Assembly: GCF_003697915.1 (NCBI RefSeq) | Contig: NZ_RCVN01000008.1 | Coordinates: 1-64,000, forward strand | Reading direction: 5' to 3' | DNA from: Staphylococcus pseudoxylosus | GTDB taxonomy: Bacteria > Bacillota > Bacilli > Staphylococcales > Staphylococcaceae | Length of the DNA: 64,000 bases | Part shown: positions 30,431 to 40,132 of the stretch, one piece after another | How the letters are laid out: the number at the start of each line of letters is the position of its first letter | Position numbering within the stretch: the stretch's first letter is position 1 | Translations under genes and position numbers: made by a program | Notes under the pieces: model-generated | Told to the model about the DNA's origin: nothing | Seen by the model: only the letters and a program-made list of their open reading frames with translations | Database searches by the model: none

Positions 30431-30475
30431 AGATTAAACACTCCTTTTAAAGTATATGGCTTCTATAAAATATAT

Positions 30476-30500
30476 ATACCACAACATAAAAAAATCAAAC
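30476..30500 (-). promoter_or_regulatory. Candidate SigB promoter of the 44-residue gene
   Basis: On the minus strand GTTTGA, a 13-base spacer and TGGTAT, close to GTTTAA-N12-15-GGGTAT. The -10-like part lies 46 bases before the ATG. Confidence 0.4.
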
Positions 30501-30672
30501 AAAACTAGTGATTTAGATTTTTGTCTTAGTTATAATCAATTTATTGTTTAATTGAATGGTATAAGTGGAAAGTTGACTATACATCGATTTATATCATACT
30601 ATGGACGTATTTATTAAATTGTTAAAGACAAGAACTAAATGTTAATATATAATAACTTTTGAGGTGAATGGT

Positions 30673-31974
30673 ATGTCTTTTTTGAAGAAACACGCTGAGA
30701 TATTATATAGTTATATTATAGGCATCGTTTCGCTTTTCACAGGTCTCATCATTTTAATCAATTTACCTTTAATTGATAAATTAAATAACAAGGGGAAAAT
30801 TGATCTACATATTCATAATGTATGGGATTTTATAAACGCATTTTTTGGTGAAATAATTAGGGTGATAAGCAATTATATTGGGAATTTCCCAGTATTTAGT
30901 GCCATTATAATCATTTTATTTGGTATTGGTGTTGTTTTGCTTGGTTTTACTCTATTTAGAACAACAAAATACGACTATGATATTTCAATATTCTTTTTAG
31001 TTGTTGGTATATTGTTCTTTATTATCACGTTAATTTTAATGACTCAAGTTTATAGCTTCTTTGCTATTATTTTCGTAATACCATTTGCAATTCACATTGG
31101 TTATATCGTTTATAAAGATGAGTTAAATACAGATCATAGAAAATATCATTATCTTTGGATTATTTTCAGTTATGGTTTTAGTTATTTAATTACGCAAATT
31201 GTGCTATATGGGAGAATTGATAGTGATGAAATTATACCGATTGATATTTTAAGTGTGAACACATTTTTCATAATTATGTGGTTGCTAGGTCAAATGTCAA
31301 TTTGGAACTTCTTATTCTTAAGAAGATCTCTTCCATTAACTAAGCAAGAACTTGGTGAAGAAGAACCGGAATTATCAAGAACAAGTAAAGGCACAGTAAC
31401 GAATCAAACGAAAGAAACTTGGAAAAACTTACAAGATAAAACAACAGAATTTACTAGAAAAACACGTAGAAGTGTAGATATTCAAAAAGTAAGAGATAAA
31501 AAAGATAAATTCATTACAAAGTGGAAAGATAAAATAGACATCCAAGAGGATGATATTCCTAATTGGATGAAGATACCAAAATGGGTGAAATCAGCGTATG
31601 TAGAATTATTTTGCGGCGCAGTGCTACTATTTTTCACTTTAATTGAATTTAACAATAGAAATTCATTGTTTGTTTCTGGCAATTGGGAGATTTCTCAAAC
31701 GCAGTATGTAATTGAATGGATAACATTGCTAATCTTAATGTTCATTATCATTATTTATATATTAACGACATTAACGAATTTCTTAAAAGATAGATTTTAC
31801 TATTTACAATTATTTATGGTTAGTCTATTATTCTTCAAATTACTTACTGAATTCATGAATATTATGGTACATGGCTTATTACTATCAATTTTCATAACGC
31901 CAATATTACTAATTATGTTAATTGCTATTGTTGTAGCCTTTGTAATGAAATTGCGTGAACCAAGTAAATATTAA
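30673..31974 (+). CDS. Polytopic membrane protein of unknown function
   Basis: A 433-residue protein I cannot assign to a named family. It has about five or six hydrophobic helices in the first 225 residues, then a basic hydrophilic cytosolic segment (about 230-300, rich in Lys, Arg and Thr, with WKNLQDKTTEFTRKTRRS and repeated W-K), then about four more helices to the C-terminus. Start ATG 30673 has GAGGTG upstream; a GTG three codons earlier overlaps that site. It is a single-gene unit ending at a GAGAC/GTCTC hairpin. The place is conserved in staphylococci upstream of the methyltransferase. Confidence 0.8.
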   Translation: MSFLKKHAEILYSYIIGIVSLFTGLIILINLPLIDKLNNKGKIDLHIHNVWDFINAFFGEIIRVISNYIGNFPVFSAIIIILFGIGVVLLGFTLFRTTKYDYDISIFFLVVGILFFIITLILMTQVYSFFAIIFVIPFAIHIGYIVYKDELNTDHRKYHYLWIIFSYGFSYLITQIVLYGRIDSDEIIPIDILSVNTFFIIMWLLGQMSIWNFLFLRRSLPLTKQELGEEEPELSRTSKGTVTNQTKETWKNLQDKTTEFTRKTRRSVDIQKVRDKKDKFITKWKDKIDIQEDDIPNWMKIPKWVKSAYVELFCGAVLLFFTLIEFNNRNSLFVSGNWEISQTQYVIEWITLLILMFIIIIYILTTLTNFLKDRFYYLQLFMVSLLFFKLLTEFMNIMVHGLLLSIFITPILLIMLIAIVVAFVMKLREPSKY

Positions 31975-32287
31975 TTGACTAAAATAATGAAGCGGATAAA
32001 GCGTAGGATTAGATCTTAATGAATAAATAAGGTTATATCGACTGGCTCCGTTAAAGTTGACTATCAAAGCATAAATTTTATGATAAGCGCACTTTCTATG
32101 TTAGTCAGGTTTTACCAATATTATTTTTTAAAGGCTGAGACAAATATTTGTTGTCTCGGCCTTTAATTTTTACTAACAATAATGTAGTGATTTAAAGATA
32201 ATTGATGTTACGATAAGGTTGAGATGATAGAATGAGTAAGCGAAGAAAAATTATAAATATAAAAAGCAGAAAGGCTGACATAATTTT
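31975..32287. other. Gene-free region containing one terminator
   Basis: Holds the terminator at 32129-32170 and the AT-rich promoter and leader region of the methyltransferase. No ORF with a ribosome-binding site is seen. Confidence 0.6.
32129..32170 (+). terminator. Terminator after the unknown membrane protein gene
   Basis: AAAGGCTGAGACAA and TTGTCTCGGCCTTT form a stem with a T-rich tail (AATTTTTA). Confidence 0.85.
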
Positions 32288-33457
32288 ATGAAAACTGCCA
32301 CATTAAATAGAGGTAAAGAAACAAAGTACTTAAATGAATATCCATTGATAGACGAAGATGATATTTACTCACACGATCATTTAAAAGAAGGAGATTTATT
32401 TTATTTAGTTAATAACCAGGAACAATATATTGCTACTGCATATGTCGGTAAGCAACATAAAGGAATTGGCTGGGTTTTAAGTTACGATAAAAATGAAGTG
32501 ATTAACACGCAATTTTTTGAGAGATTATTTGAAACAGCAAAATCTGAAAGAACATATTTTTATAATATCGATGGAACAAACGCTTTTAGAGTGTTTAATG
32601 GTGAAGGCGATGGTGTTGGAGGTCTGACAATAGACAACTATGATGGCCATTTCTTAATTCAATGGTATTCAAAAGGGATTTATAAATTCCGTTATAATGT
32701 ACTATCAGCCTTAAAAGCTGTATTTCCTTATACTTCAATATACGAGAAAATGCGATTCAAAGATGCAGAAATTAAAGGTGGCTTTGTTGATGGGGACGCA
32801 CCAGAATTCCCAATAGTAATTGAAGAAAACTATACTTTCTACAATGTGCACTTAGATGATGGACCAATGACTGGCATCTTTTTAGATCAGAAAGAAGTAC
32901 GTAAAAAATTAAAAGATCAATACGCAGAAGATAAAGAAGTGTTAAATGTTTTTAGTTATACAGGTGCATTTTCAGTAGTTGCAGCAGAAAAGGCTGAAAT
33001 GACGACAAGTGTAGACTTAGCAAACCGTTCTCGTCCTTTAACAGAAGAAAATTTTGGATTAAATAGTATTGATCCTAAATCTCAATATATTTATGTAATG
33101 GATACATTTGATTTTTATAATTATGCACGTCGTCATGATTTATTTTATGACACGATTGTCATAGATCCGCCAAGTTTTTCTAGAAATAAGAAAAAAACGT
33201 TTTCTGTACAAAAAGATTACGATAAGTTAATTTTAGGTGCACTCGATATACTTGGACCAGATGGTACACTACTATTGTGTACAAATAATAGTGCATTTTC
33301 ATTAAAAGCATTTAAAAATGTAGTGAATACAACATTAAAGGCTGAAAATGTAGATTATGAAATTGTTGATGTAATGGGCTTGCCTAAAGACTTTAAAACA
33401 CATCCTCATTACAAACCATCTAAATATCTAAAAGCTATTTTTGTAAAAATAAAGTAA
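32288..33457 (+). CDS. RlmI-type class I SAM-dependent RNA methyltransferase
   Basis: A 389-residue protein with an N-terminal PUA-like RNA-binding domain (about 1-75) and a C-terminal Rossmann methyltransferase domain. Clear motifs are FLDQKEVR, the SAM loop VLNVFSYTGAFSVVAA, VDLANRS, the motif IV DPPSFSRNKKK and the LLLCTNNS strand whose Cys is the likely catalytic residue. The family methylates C5 of a cytosine in 23S rRNA (C1962 in E. coli), so that target is inferred. Length is normal. Confidence 0.88.
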   Translation: MKTATLNRGKETKYLNEYPLIDEDDIYSHDHLKEGDLFYLVNNQEQYIATAYVGKQHKGIGWVLSYDKNEVINTQFFERLFETAKSERTYFYNIDGTNAFRVFNGEGDGVGGLTIDNYDGHFLIQWYSKGIYKFRYNVLSALKAVFPYTSIYEKMRFKDAEIKGGFVDGDAPEFPIVIEENYTFYNVHLDDGPMTGIFLDQKEVRKKLKDQYAEDKEVLNVFSYTGAFSVVAAEKAEMTTSVDLANRSRPLTEENFGLNSIDPKSQYIYVMDTFDFYNYARRHDLFYDTIVIDPPSFSRNKKKTFSVQKDYDKLILGALDILGPDGTLLLCTNNSAFSLKAFKNVVNTTLKAENVDYEIVDVMGLPKDFKTHPHYKPSKYLKAIFVKIK

Positions 33458-33516
33458 AACTTTGAAAAAAGGGTATTATTTTTAATGTGAATGAATTTAC
33501 TTAAGGAGTGAACGAG

Positions 33517-34059
33517 ATGAGCTTTAAAAATAAAATAACAAATAAATTTACAAATAAAGTAGGCAATAAAGTACTGAAAATTGAGGATATTAAACAAAAA
33601 AGTAATATACCTACAACAAATATTGAGATTGAGGAACGTCGTGAAAGGGCACAAGCACTTGTTAGAAAAAAATCGGTTTTATCTTCAAGTGTAAGTGTTG
33701 TGCCAATTCCAGGTTTAGACTTTGGTGTAGATATTAAGCTTATGAGAGATATTATTGAAGATGTTAACAAGATATATGGTCTTGACCATAAACAGGTTAA
33801 TAATATGGGAGACGATATGAAAGAACGTGTTTTTGCAGCGGCGGCAATTCAAGGAAGTCAATTTATAGGTAAAAAAGTATCCAATGCAATATTGAAAGTG
33901 GTTATCCGAGATGTTGCCAAACGAGTAGCGGCAAAACAAACTAAATGGTTCCCTATTCTTGGTCAAGCAATTTCAGCTTCAATAAGCTATTACTTCATGA
34001 AGAAAATAGGGGAAGAACATATTCAAAAATGTGAAAAAGTTGTAAAAACACTTATTTAA
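33517..34059 (+). CDS. DUF697-like protein
   Basis: A 180-residue protein with an N-terminal basic region followed by a DUF697-like core: VVPIPGLDFGVDIKLMRDIIEDVNKIYGL, then AAAAIQGSQFIGKKV and a Gly/Ala-rich hydrophobic hairpin (LGQAISASISYYFM). Related domains are found in GTPase-associated membrane proteins, but no GTPase domain is present. AAGGAGTG precedes ATG 33517. It follows the methyltransferase by 60 bases. Function unknown. Confidence 0.75.
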   Translation: MSFKNKITNKFTNKVGNKVLKIEDIKQKSNIPTTNIEIEERRERAQALVRKKSVLSSSVSVVPIPGLDFGVDIKLMRDIIEDVNKIYGLDHKQVNNMGDDMKERVFAAAAIQGSQFIGKKVSNAILKVVIRDVAKRVAAKQTKWFPILGQAISASISYYFMKKIGEEHIQKCEKVVKTLI

Positions 34060-34087
34060 AACTATAGCGTTTTCACAAAATGATTAA

Positions 34088-34126
34088 AATTCGTTGAATA
34101 TTGTCATATCATGGGTGCAACGAATT
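34088..34126. repeat. 9-bp inverted repeat upstream of ptsH
   Basis: AATTCGTTG and CAACGAATT are perfect arms 21 bases apart, about 100 bases before ptsH. They could be an operator dyad or a leader hairpin; no T-tract follows, so it is not an obvious terminator. Confidence 0.45.
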
Positions 34127-34223
34127 GAATTTATATGTATAATTTGGTAATGTTATTATATAAAACTGTGCTAGGTTTTATAATAAACTAACGATTCTAA
34201 CTATACGAAGGAGATATCATATT

Positions 34224-34490
34224 ATGGAACAAAAATCATATGTAATTATTGACGAAACAGGTATCCACGCTCGTCCAGCGACAATGCTTGTTCAAACTGC
34301 TTCAAAATTCGACTCAGATATTCAATTAGAATATAACGGTAAAAAAGTTAACTTGAAATCAATCATGGGTGTTATGAGTTTAGGTGTAGGTAAAGATGCT
34401 GAAATCACTATCTACGCTGATGGTAGCGATGAAACTGACGCAATTGAAGCAATAACAGATATCTTATCTAAAGAAGGATTAACTAAATAA
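34224..34490 (+). CDS. ptsH: Phosphocarrier protein HPr
   Basis: An 88-residue general PTS protein. His15 in [10 protein letters not shown] accepts phosphate from enzyme I, and Ser46 in [12 protein letters not shown] is the HPr kinase site used in CcpA-mediated catabolite repression. GAAGGAGAT lies upstream. ptsI starts 3 bases after the stop. Confidence 0.98.
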   Translation: MEQKSYVIIDETGIHARPATMLVQTASKFDSDIQLEYNGKKVNLKSIMGVMSLGVGKDAEITIYADGSDETDAIEAITDILSKEGLTK

Positions 34491-34492
34491 TT

Positions 34493-36208
34493 ATGTCTAA
34501 TTATATTAATGGCATAGCTGCATCTGATGGTGTAGCTATTGCTAAAGCATATTTATTAGTTGAACCTGACCTTTCATTTGATAGTGAAAAGGTAACAGAT
34601 GTCGACGCTGAAATTGCAAAGTTTAATCATGCTATCGAAACATCTAAAGTTGAATTAACTAAGATTAGAAATAATGCAGAAGAGAATTTAGGTGCCGATA
34701 AGGCAGCAATTTTTGATGCACATTTATTAGTTTTAGATGATCCTGAATTAATTCAACCGATTGAAGAAAAAATTAAAAACGAACAAGTTAACGCACCAAC
34801 TGCATTATCTGATGTAACTGGACAATTTATCACAATATTCGAATCAATGGATAATGAATACATGAAAGAGCGTGCTGCTGATATTAGAGACGTTTCAAAA
34901 CGTGTGTTAGCACACATCTTAGGTGTAGAATTACCGAATCCTAGTATGATTGATGAAAGCGTTGTTATAATCGGAAATGATTTAACACCTTCAGATACTG
35001 CTCAGTTAAACAAAGAATTTGTACAAGGATTTGTTACAAATATTGGTGGTAGAACATCACATTCTGCAATTATGAGTCGTTCATTAGAAATTGCTGCAGT
35101 CGTGGGTACTAAGTCAATTACTAAGGAAGTAAAACAAGGCGATATGATTATCGTTGATGGTTTAACTGGTGAAGTAATTATTGACCCTACTGAAGATGAA
35201 GTTATAGCGTATCAAAATAAACGTGAACGTTTCTTTGAAGATAAGCAAGCGTTGCAACAATTACGTGATGAACCATCAACAACAGCTGATGGAACGCATG
35301 TAGAGCTTGCTGCTAATATAGGTACACCAGATGATTTAAAAGGTGTTATCGAAAATGGCGCAGAAGGTATTGGATTATACCGTACTGAGTTCTTATATAT
35401 GGGTAGAAATGAAATGCCAACTGAAGATGAACAATTTGAGGCTTATAAAAAAGTGTTGGAAACAATGGAAGATAAGCGTGTTGTTGTACGTACTTTAGAT
35501 ATCGGTGGCGACAAAGAGTTACCGTATTTAAACTTACCTGAAGAAATGAATCCATTCTTAGGATATCGTGCAATTCGTTTATGTTTAGATCAACCAGATA
35601 TTTTTAGACCGCAATTAAGAGCATTATTACGTGCATCTACTTACGGAAAATTAAATATCATGTTCCCAATGGTTGCCACAATCAAAGAGTTCCGCGATGC
35701 CAAAGCATTGTTATTAGAAGAAAAAGAGAATTTAACTAACGAAGGCATTGAAGTATCTGATGATATTGAATTAGGTATTATGGTAGAGATACCATCTACT
35801 GCTGCTTTAGCAGATGTATTTGCTAAAGAAGTTGATTTCTTTAGTATTGGTACAAATGACTTGATTCAATATACAATGGCTGCTGATCGTATGTCTGAAC
35901 GTGTTTCTTACTTGTATCAACCATACAATCCTTCAATTTTACGTTTGGTAAAACAAGTGATTGAAGCTTCACATAATGAAGGTAAATGGACTGGTATGTG
36001 CGGAGAAATGGCTGGAGACGAAACTGCTATTCCATTGCTACTAGGTCTAGGTTTAGATGAGTTTTCAATGAGTGCGACATCTATATTGAAAGCACGTCGA
36101 CAAATCAAAGGTTTAAGTCAAAATGAAATGGAAGAACTAGCGAATAGAGCAATTAATTGTGCGACTTCAGAAGAAGTACAAGAATTGGTTGAACAATACG
36201 CGAAATAA
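34493..36208 (+). CDS. ptsI: PTS enzyme I (phosphoenolpyruvate-protein phosphotransferase)
   Basis: A 571-residue cytosolic enzyme that passes phosphate from PEP to HPr. The phosphohistidine is in [15 protein letters not shown]-binding signatures include [34 protein letters not shown] and the C-terminal Cys in [10 protein letters not shown]. Length is standard. It lies in one operon with ptsH and ends at a strong hairpin. Confidence 0.98.
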   Translation: MSNYINGIAASDGVAIAKAYLLVEPDLSFDSEKVTDVDAEIAKFNHAIETSKVELTKIRNNAEENLGADKAAIFDAHLLVLDDPELIQPIEEKIKNEQVNAPTALSDVTGQFITIFESMDNEYMKERAADIRDVSKRVLAHILGVELPNPSMIDESVVIIGNDLTPSDTAQLNKEFVQGFVTNIGGRTSHSAIMSRSLEIAAVVGTKSITKEVKQGDMIIVDGLTGEVIIDPTEDEVIAYQNKRERFFEDKQALQQLRDEPSTTADGTHVELAANIGTPDDLKGVIENGAEGIGLYRTEFLYMGRNEMPTEDEQFEAYKKVLETMEDKRVVVRTLDIGGDKELPYLNLPEEMNPFLGYRAIRLCLDQPDIFRPQLRALLRASTYGKLNIMFPMVATIKEFRDAKALLLEEKENLTNEGIEVSDDIELGIMVEIPSTAALADVFAKEVDFFSIGTNDLIQYTMAADRMSERVSYLYQPYNPSILRLVKQVIEASHNEGKWTGMCGEMAGDETAIPLLLGLGLDEFSMSATSILKARRQIKGLSQNEMEELANRAINCATSEEVQELVEQYAK

Positions 36209-36274
36209 AATTTTTGAATAATTTTGTAAGCGAATGCATATAAGTATTGAATTACTTTAATGCTTCGCTACATT

Positions 36275-36320
36275 TAAAAAACTGTTCACAGAGTTAAATA
36301 ACTTTGTGAACAGTTTTTTT
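36275..36320 (+). terminator. Terminator of ptsHI
   Basis: AAAAAACTGTTCACA and TGTGAACAGTTTTTTT, with further pairing of AGTTA/AACT inside, form a near-perfect stem ending in seven T residues. It may also serve the convergent glutaredoxin gene. Confidence 0.9.
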
Positions 36321-36411
36321 GATTATTCAAATCTTTTAATACACAATTATTGTAAAATGCAACTTTCTGAGTTAGGTTTGATATATAAGTTAATGGGATG
36401 GCGAAGGGTAA

Positions 36412-36642
36412 CTAATTTATATTCAAACGTTGATTGATTTTATCCATATCAATTTGATACATTGGTTCGCCATCTATTAAGATAAATGGTGTAGCAAATG
36501 CATCATAATCCATCATTTCGTTTCTGAATTTTGAATTGCTAATATGTTTTTCAGTATAGTCAATTGCTTTATCTGATAAGTAATTTTTGATAAATGTACA
36601 AGGTGGGCAATCGTTTTGGGTGTAAATAATAATTTCAGTCAT
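36412..36642 (-). CDS. Glutaredoxin-like thiol-disulfide protein
   Basis: A 76-residue protein with a thioredoxin/glutaredoxin fold. The active site is CPPC (Cys12, Cys15) in YTQNDCPPCTFIK, and the cis-Pro is in FATPFILIDG. It probably reduces disulfides in the cytosol, possibly NrdH-like, but the partner is unknown. Start ATG 36642 has AAAGGA 8 bases upstream; an in-frame start 8 codons earlier would add residues absent from the family. Confidence 0.85.
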   Translation of the reverse strand: MTEIIIYTQNDCPPCTFIKNYLSDKAIDYTEKHISNSKFRNEMMDYDAFATPFILIDGEPMYQIDMDKINQRLNIN

Positions 36643-36786
36643 AGTACTTTGTCCTTTCTTCATCATAATTTACTTAAATATAAAAAACTTTAATAAATAT
36701 TTCAAGTTTAAAAAATACATGCTATTGGTCATTAATTTGTCACTTTATTTTGAGCGCAATTTATTTCAAAAAAATGTAAAGCAGTT

Positions 36787-36792
36787 TATAAT
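36787..36792 (+). promoter_or_regulatory. Putative -10 element of cydAB
   Basis: TATAAT, with a weak TTTCAA 17 bases upstream. The Rex-type operator begins 10 bases downstream, so a bound repressor would cover the start of transcription. Confidence 0.5.
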
Positions 36793-36801
36793 GAATGGAC
36801 G

Positions 36802-36819
36802 TTGTGATTTTTGTCACAA
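36802..36819. promoter_or_regulatory. Rex-type operator upstream of cydA
   Basis: TTGTGA-N6-TCACAA, an 18-bp palindrome with the same half-sites as the hmp site. It lies 22 bases before the cydA ATG. Confidence 0.75.
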
Positions 36820-36840
36820 ATAAATAAAAAAGGTGATATT

Positions 36841-38196
36841 ATGGATTCAGTTGAATTAGCACGCTTTCTAACTGCGATGACACTCGCAGTTCATATAATT
36901 TTTGCAACAATCGGAGTAGGTGTACCGGTCATGTTTGCTGTTGCTGAATTTTTAGGGATTAAGAAAAATGATCCATCGTATACAGCTATGGCTAAAAGAT
37001 GGTCCAAAGGATATACCATTACAGTGGCAGTTGGTGTTGTTACCGGTACTATAATTGGTTTACAATTGTCGCTACTTTGGCCAACCTTTATGCAAATGGG
37101 TGGTCATGTTATAGCATTACCGTTATTTATGGAAACTTTTGCTTTCTTCTTTGAAGCAATTTTCTTGAGTATTTACTTATATACATGGGATCGTTTTAAA
37201 GGGAAGTGGACACATTTTCTTATAAGCATTCCAGTTATATTAGGTGGGTCATTTTCCGCATTCTTTATCACAGCAGTTAATTCATTTATGAATACACCTG
37301 CTGGATTTGAAATGAAAAATGGAAAAATGGTAAATGTAGAGCCACTAGCAGCAATGTTTAATGATTCATTTTTAATACGTTCATTTCACGTTGTAGCCAC
37401 TGCATTAATGACGATGGCATTTGTATTAGCTGCTATTGCAGCATTTAAATTGTTAAAAAATAAATTTAAAAAAGATACTGAGTATCATAAGAAAGCACTT
37501 AAATTAACTATGATTTTAGGTGTAGTATTTACCTTGGGATCAATGCTAGCTGGAGACTTGTCAGCGAAATTCTTACATCAAGAGCAACCAGAAAAACTAG
37601 CAGCATATGAATGGCATTTTGATACAGAATCGAATGCAGATTTAGTATTATTTGGCTCGCTAGATGAAAAAACACAAGAAGTTTCAGGTGCAATTAAAAT
37701 TCCTGGTATTTTAAGCTTCTTAGCAGATAATAATACAAATACAGAAGTAAAAGGTTTAAATGATTTCCCTGAGGAATTACATCCGCCTATGATTGTACAT
37801 TATTATTTTGACTTAATGGTTTCTATGGGTGTATTTTGCCTTATAGTATCAGGCGCATATGTGTTGACGCTTGTCTTTAAAAAATTACGGAAATTCACAC
37901 ATTCTAAACCGATGTTATATGGTGCTTTATTGACCGGACCAGCGGCAATGTTGGCAATTGAGTTTGGTTGGTTCTTAACAGAACAAGGTCGTCAACCATG
38001 GATTGTTCGTGGCTATCTAAAAGTAGCTGATGCGGCAACACAAGCAGGTGGACTTACACTCGTGACGATATTATTTGGGTTACTTTATATCGTACTTATG
38101 GTTACTTCTGCTTATGTATTGATTCGTATGTTTAGACATAAACCAGCATATAAAGACGTTGAAGCATTAGCTTCAGAAAGAGGTGAAGCAGAATGA
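36841..38196 (+). CDS. cydA: Cytochrome bd-type quinol oxidase subunit I
   Basis: A 451-residue polytopic membrane protein carrying the haems of the high-affinity bd oxidase. Family features are the N-terminal ELARFLTAMTLAVHIIFATIGVG, METFAFFFEAIFLSIYLYTWDR, FHVVATALMTMAF and the GWFLTEQGRQPWIVRG signature. The Q-loop is of the short type. Start ATG 36841 follows AAAAAGGTGAT; a longer in-frame start 10 codons upstream would lie on the Rex site. It overlaps cydB by 4 bases. Confidence 0.96.
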   Translation: MDSVELARFLTAMTLAVHIIFATIGVGVPVMFAVAEFLGIKKNDPSYTAMAKRWSKGYTITVAVGVVTGTIIGLQLSLLWPTFMQMGGHVIALPLFMETFAFFFEAIFLSIYLYTWDRFKGKWTHFLISIPVILGGSFSAFFITAVNSFMNTPAGFEMKNGKMVNVEPLAAMFNDSFLIRSFHVVATALMTMAFVLAAIAAFKLLKNKFKKDTEYHKKALKLTMILGVVFTLGSMLAGDLSAKFLHQEQPEKLAAYEWHFDTESNADLVLFGSLDEKTQEVSGAIKIPGILSFLADNNTNTEVKGLNDFPEELHPPMIVHYYFDLMVSMGVFCLIVSGAYVLTLVFKKLRKFTHSKPMLYGALLTGPAAMLAIEFGWFLTEQGRQPWIVRGYLKVADAATQAGGLTLVTILFGLLYIVLMVTSAYVLIRMFRHKPAYKDVEALASERGEAE

Positions 38197-39209
38197 TATT
38201 TGCTTACATTGGTATTTCAGTGCTTTGGATTTTCTTATTCTGTTACATCATTATCGCCTCAATTGATTTTGGTGCAGGCTTTTTTACACTACATGCAAAA
38301 ATTACGAAGCAAGATAAGAAAATTAATCATTTAATCGCTCGTTATCTTAATCCAGTATGGGAAGTAACAAATGTGTTCTTTGTATTTTTCTTCGTAGGAA
38401 TGGTTGGATTCTTCCCTGATACAGCCAAGTATTTTGGCACAGTGTTATTATTGCCAGCGTCAATCGCGTTAATTTTACTTTCGATTAGAGGTGGCTTTTA
38501 TGCGTTTGAAAACTATGGCCCAGATACTAAGTTACCATGGTTAGCGATGTACGGCATCGCTGGATTATTGATTCCGGCTGCGCTAGCTACAACGTTAACA
38601 ATATCTGAAGGCGGATATATTACTGGCACAGAGAATCATTTAGATTTAAATTGGTTAGAACTATTGCTTAGTCCATATTCTTGGTCGGTAGTATTTTTAG
38701 CGATTATTTCAGTACTTTACATTTCGTCAGGTTTTCTTACATTTTACGCTTCTAAAGCAAAAGATAAGCTAGCATACGATTTATTGAGATATTGGTTCTT
38801 AATTTGGGGAGCACCTATGATTGCTGTATCATTATTTGTATTCTTGTCATTGCGTTTACAAAATGAAGGGCACTTCTTGAATGCAGTAACAAATTATTGG
38901 TGGATGTTCCTACTAAGCTTTATATGTTTTGTTGGTGCAATGGTATTAACACTTATGAAAAAAGGGCATGGTTATGCTTTTGCGTTAGTGATTTTACAAA
39001 TGGGCTTTGCATTCTTTGGTTATGGCGCAAGTAAATTGCCGTATATATTGTATCCGTACATTCGCATAGATGAAGGCGTCGTAAATAGTAGCATGGCAAT
39101 AGCCTTAATTATTGTGTTTATTTTAGGTTTACTTTTACTCATTCCATCGTTAATATTATTATTAAGATTATTTGTTTTCGACAAAAAATATGTGGAAGGC
39201 AAAAAATAA
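38193..39209 (+). CDS. cydB: Cytochrome bd-type quinol oxidase subunit II
   Basis: A 338-residue protein with about eight to nine membrane helices. The N-terminal IIASIDFGAGFFTLHA and LNPVWEVTNVFFVFFFVG correspond to conserved CydB segments. It pairs with CydA in the membrane. Its ATG overlaps the cydA stop (ATGA) and it ends just before a large hairpin. Confidence 0.95.
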   Translation: MIFAYIGISVLWIFLFCYIIIASIDFGAGFFTLHAKITKQDKKINHLIARYLNPVWEVTNVFFVFFFVGMVGFFPDTAKYFGTVLLLPASIALILLSIRGGFYAFENYGPDTKLPWLAMYGIAGLLIPAALATTLTISEGGYITGTENHLDLNWLELLLSPYSWSVVFLAIISVLYISSGFLTFYASKAKDKLAYDLLRYWFLIWGAPMIAVSLFVFLSLRLQNEGHFLNAVTNYWWMFLLSFICFVGAMVLTLMKKGHGYAFALVILQMGFAFFGYGASKLPYILYPYIRIDEGVVNSSMAIALIIVFILGLLLLIPSLILLLRLFVFDKKYVEGKK

Positions 39210-39224
39210 CTTAATATTTTCAAA

Positions 39225-39290
39225 TGTGGTTATATTAATTGAAAGCAATACTTCTTGAAGTAAAGTTTCGATTAATATACCACAATTTTT
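39225..39290 (+). terminator. Long hairpin between cydB and ktrA
   Basis: TGTGGTTATATTAATTGAAA and TTTCGATTAATATACCACA form a stem of about 17 pairs with two mismatches, a nested ACTTC/GAAGT tip, and a TTTTT run. It ends only 17 bases before ktrA, so it could terminate cydAB or attenuate ktrA. Confidence 0.75.
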
Positions 39291-39306
39291 AAATTGGAGG
39301 ACGCAT

Positions 39307-39966
39307 ATGGATAAAGAATATGTGGTAATCGGCCTAGGTCGATTCGGTGGCAGTATAGTAAGAGAATTAAATGCATTAGACATGGATGTTATGGCAATAG
39401 ATATGAATGAAGCCCGAGTAAATGAATACAGTGATATTGCAACACACGCTGTTGTTGCAGATACAACGGATGAAGCTGTAATGAAAAGTTTAGGCATCAG
39501 AAATTTTGATCATGTTATTGTTGCAATTGGAGAGAATATTCAATCTAGTACCTTAACGACTTTAATTTTAAAAGAGTTAGGTGTGAAGAAAGTAACGGCA
39601 AAAGCACAAAACGATTATCATGCTAAAATTTTAAATAAAATTGGCGCTGATACCGTCGTACACCCAGAAAGAGATATGGGTAGAAGAATTGCGCATAATG
39701 TTGCTAGTGCAAGTGTGTTAGATTATTTAGAATTGGCAGATGAACATTCCATCGTTGAAATCAAAGCAAGTGAGAAAATGGCAGGGCAAACAATTATACA
39801 GTTGGATATTCGTGCACAATTTGGCATTAGTATTATTGCGATTAAACGTGGTAGAGAAATCTTAGTATCTCCAGATCCTAATTTAAGTATAGAGATTGGC
39901 GATATTTTAATAATGATAGGACACGATAACGATTTAAATCGTTTTGAGAAAAAAGTAGTGAGATAA
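39307..39966 (+). CDS. ktrA: Potassium channel gating subunit KtrA (RCK/TrkA family)
   Basis: A 219-residue cytosolic ring-forming regulator of Ktr potassium channels. The RCK_N Rossmann domain (about 1-125) has VVIGLGRFGGSIVREL and acidic AIDMNE for nucleotide binding. The RCK_C domain (about 135-219) is where S. aureus KtrA binds cyclic di-AMP. TTGGAGGACGC precedes the ATG. No Ktr membrane subunit is encoded nearby, which is usual for staphylococci. Confidence 0.93.
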   Translation: MDKEYVVIGLGRFGGSIVRELNALDMDVMAIDMNEARVNEYSDIATHAVVADTTDEAVMKSLGIRNFDHVIVAIGENIQSSTLTTLILKELGVKKVTAKAQNDYHAKILNKIGADTVVHPERDMGRRIAHNVASASVLDYLELADEHSIVEIKASEKMAGQTIIQLDIRAQFGISIIAIKRGREILVSPDPNLSIEIGDILIMIGHDNDLNRFEKKVVR

Positions 39967-40041
39967 TCATTATTAGATTATTTAAGTTAGTAATTTATGA
40001 ATAGTTATAATAATTGTATATTTCATATAAGTTAATCATAG

Positions 40042-40097
40042 AAAATGCGCTTAAAAGTAGACACATATAGTATAGCTACTTTTAAATGCATTTTTTA
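40042..40097 (+). terminator. Terminator of ktrA
   Basis: AAAATGCGCTTAAAAGTAG and CTACTTTTAAATGCATTTT pair with two mismatches around a 15-base loop and are followed by TTTTTT. Confidence 0.85.
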
Positions 40098-40132
40098 ATA
40101 GTTATTTAAGAAGTGGTCGTTTAATATTCAAT

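Noticed and set aside
39961..40019. Fur-like (39961-39975) and PerR-like (40005-40019) sequences after ktrA
   Set aside because: Each has two mismatches and both lie between convergent gene ends with no promoter nearby. Chance matches are expected in AT-rich DNA.
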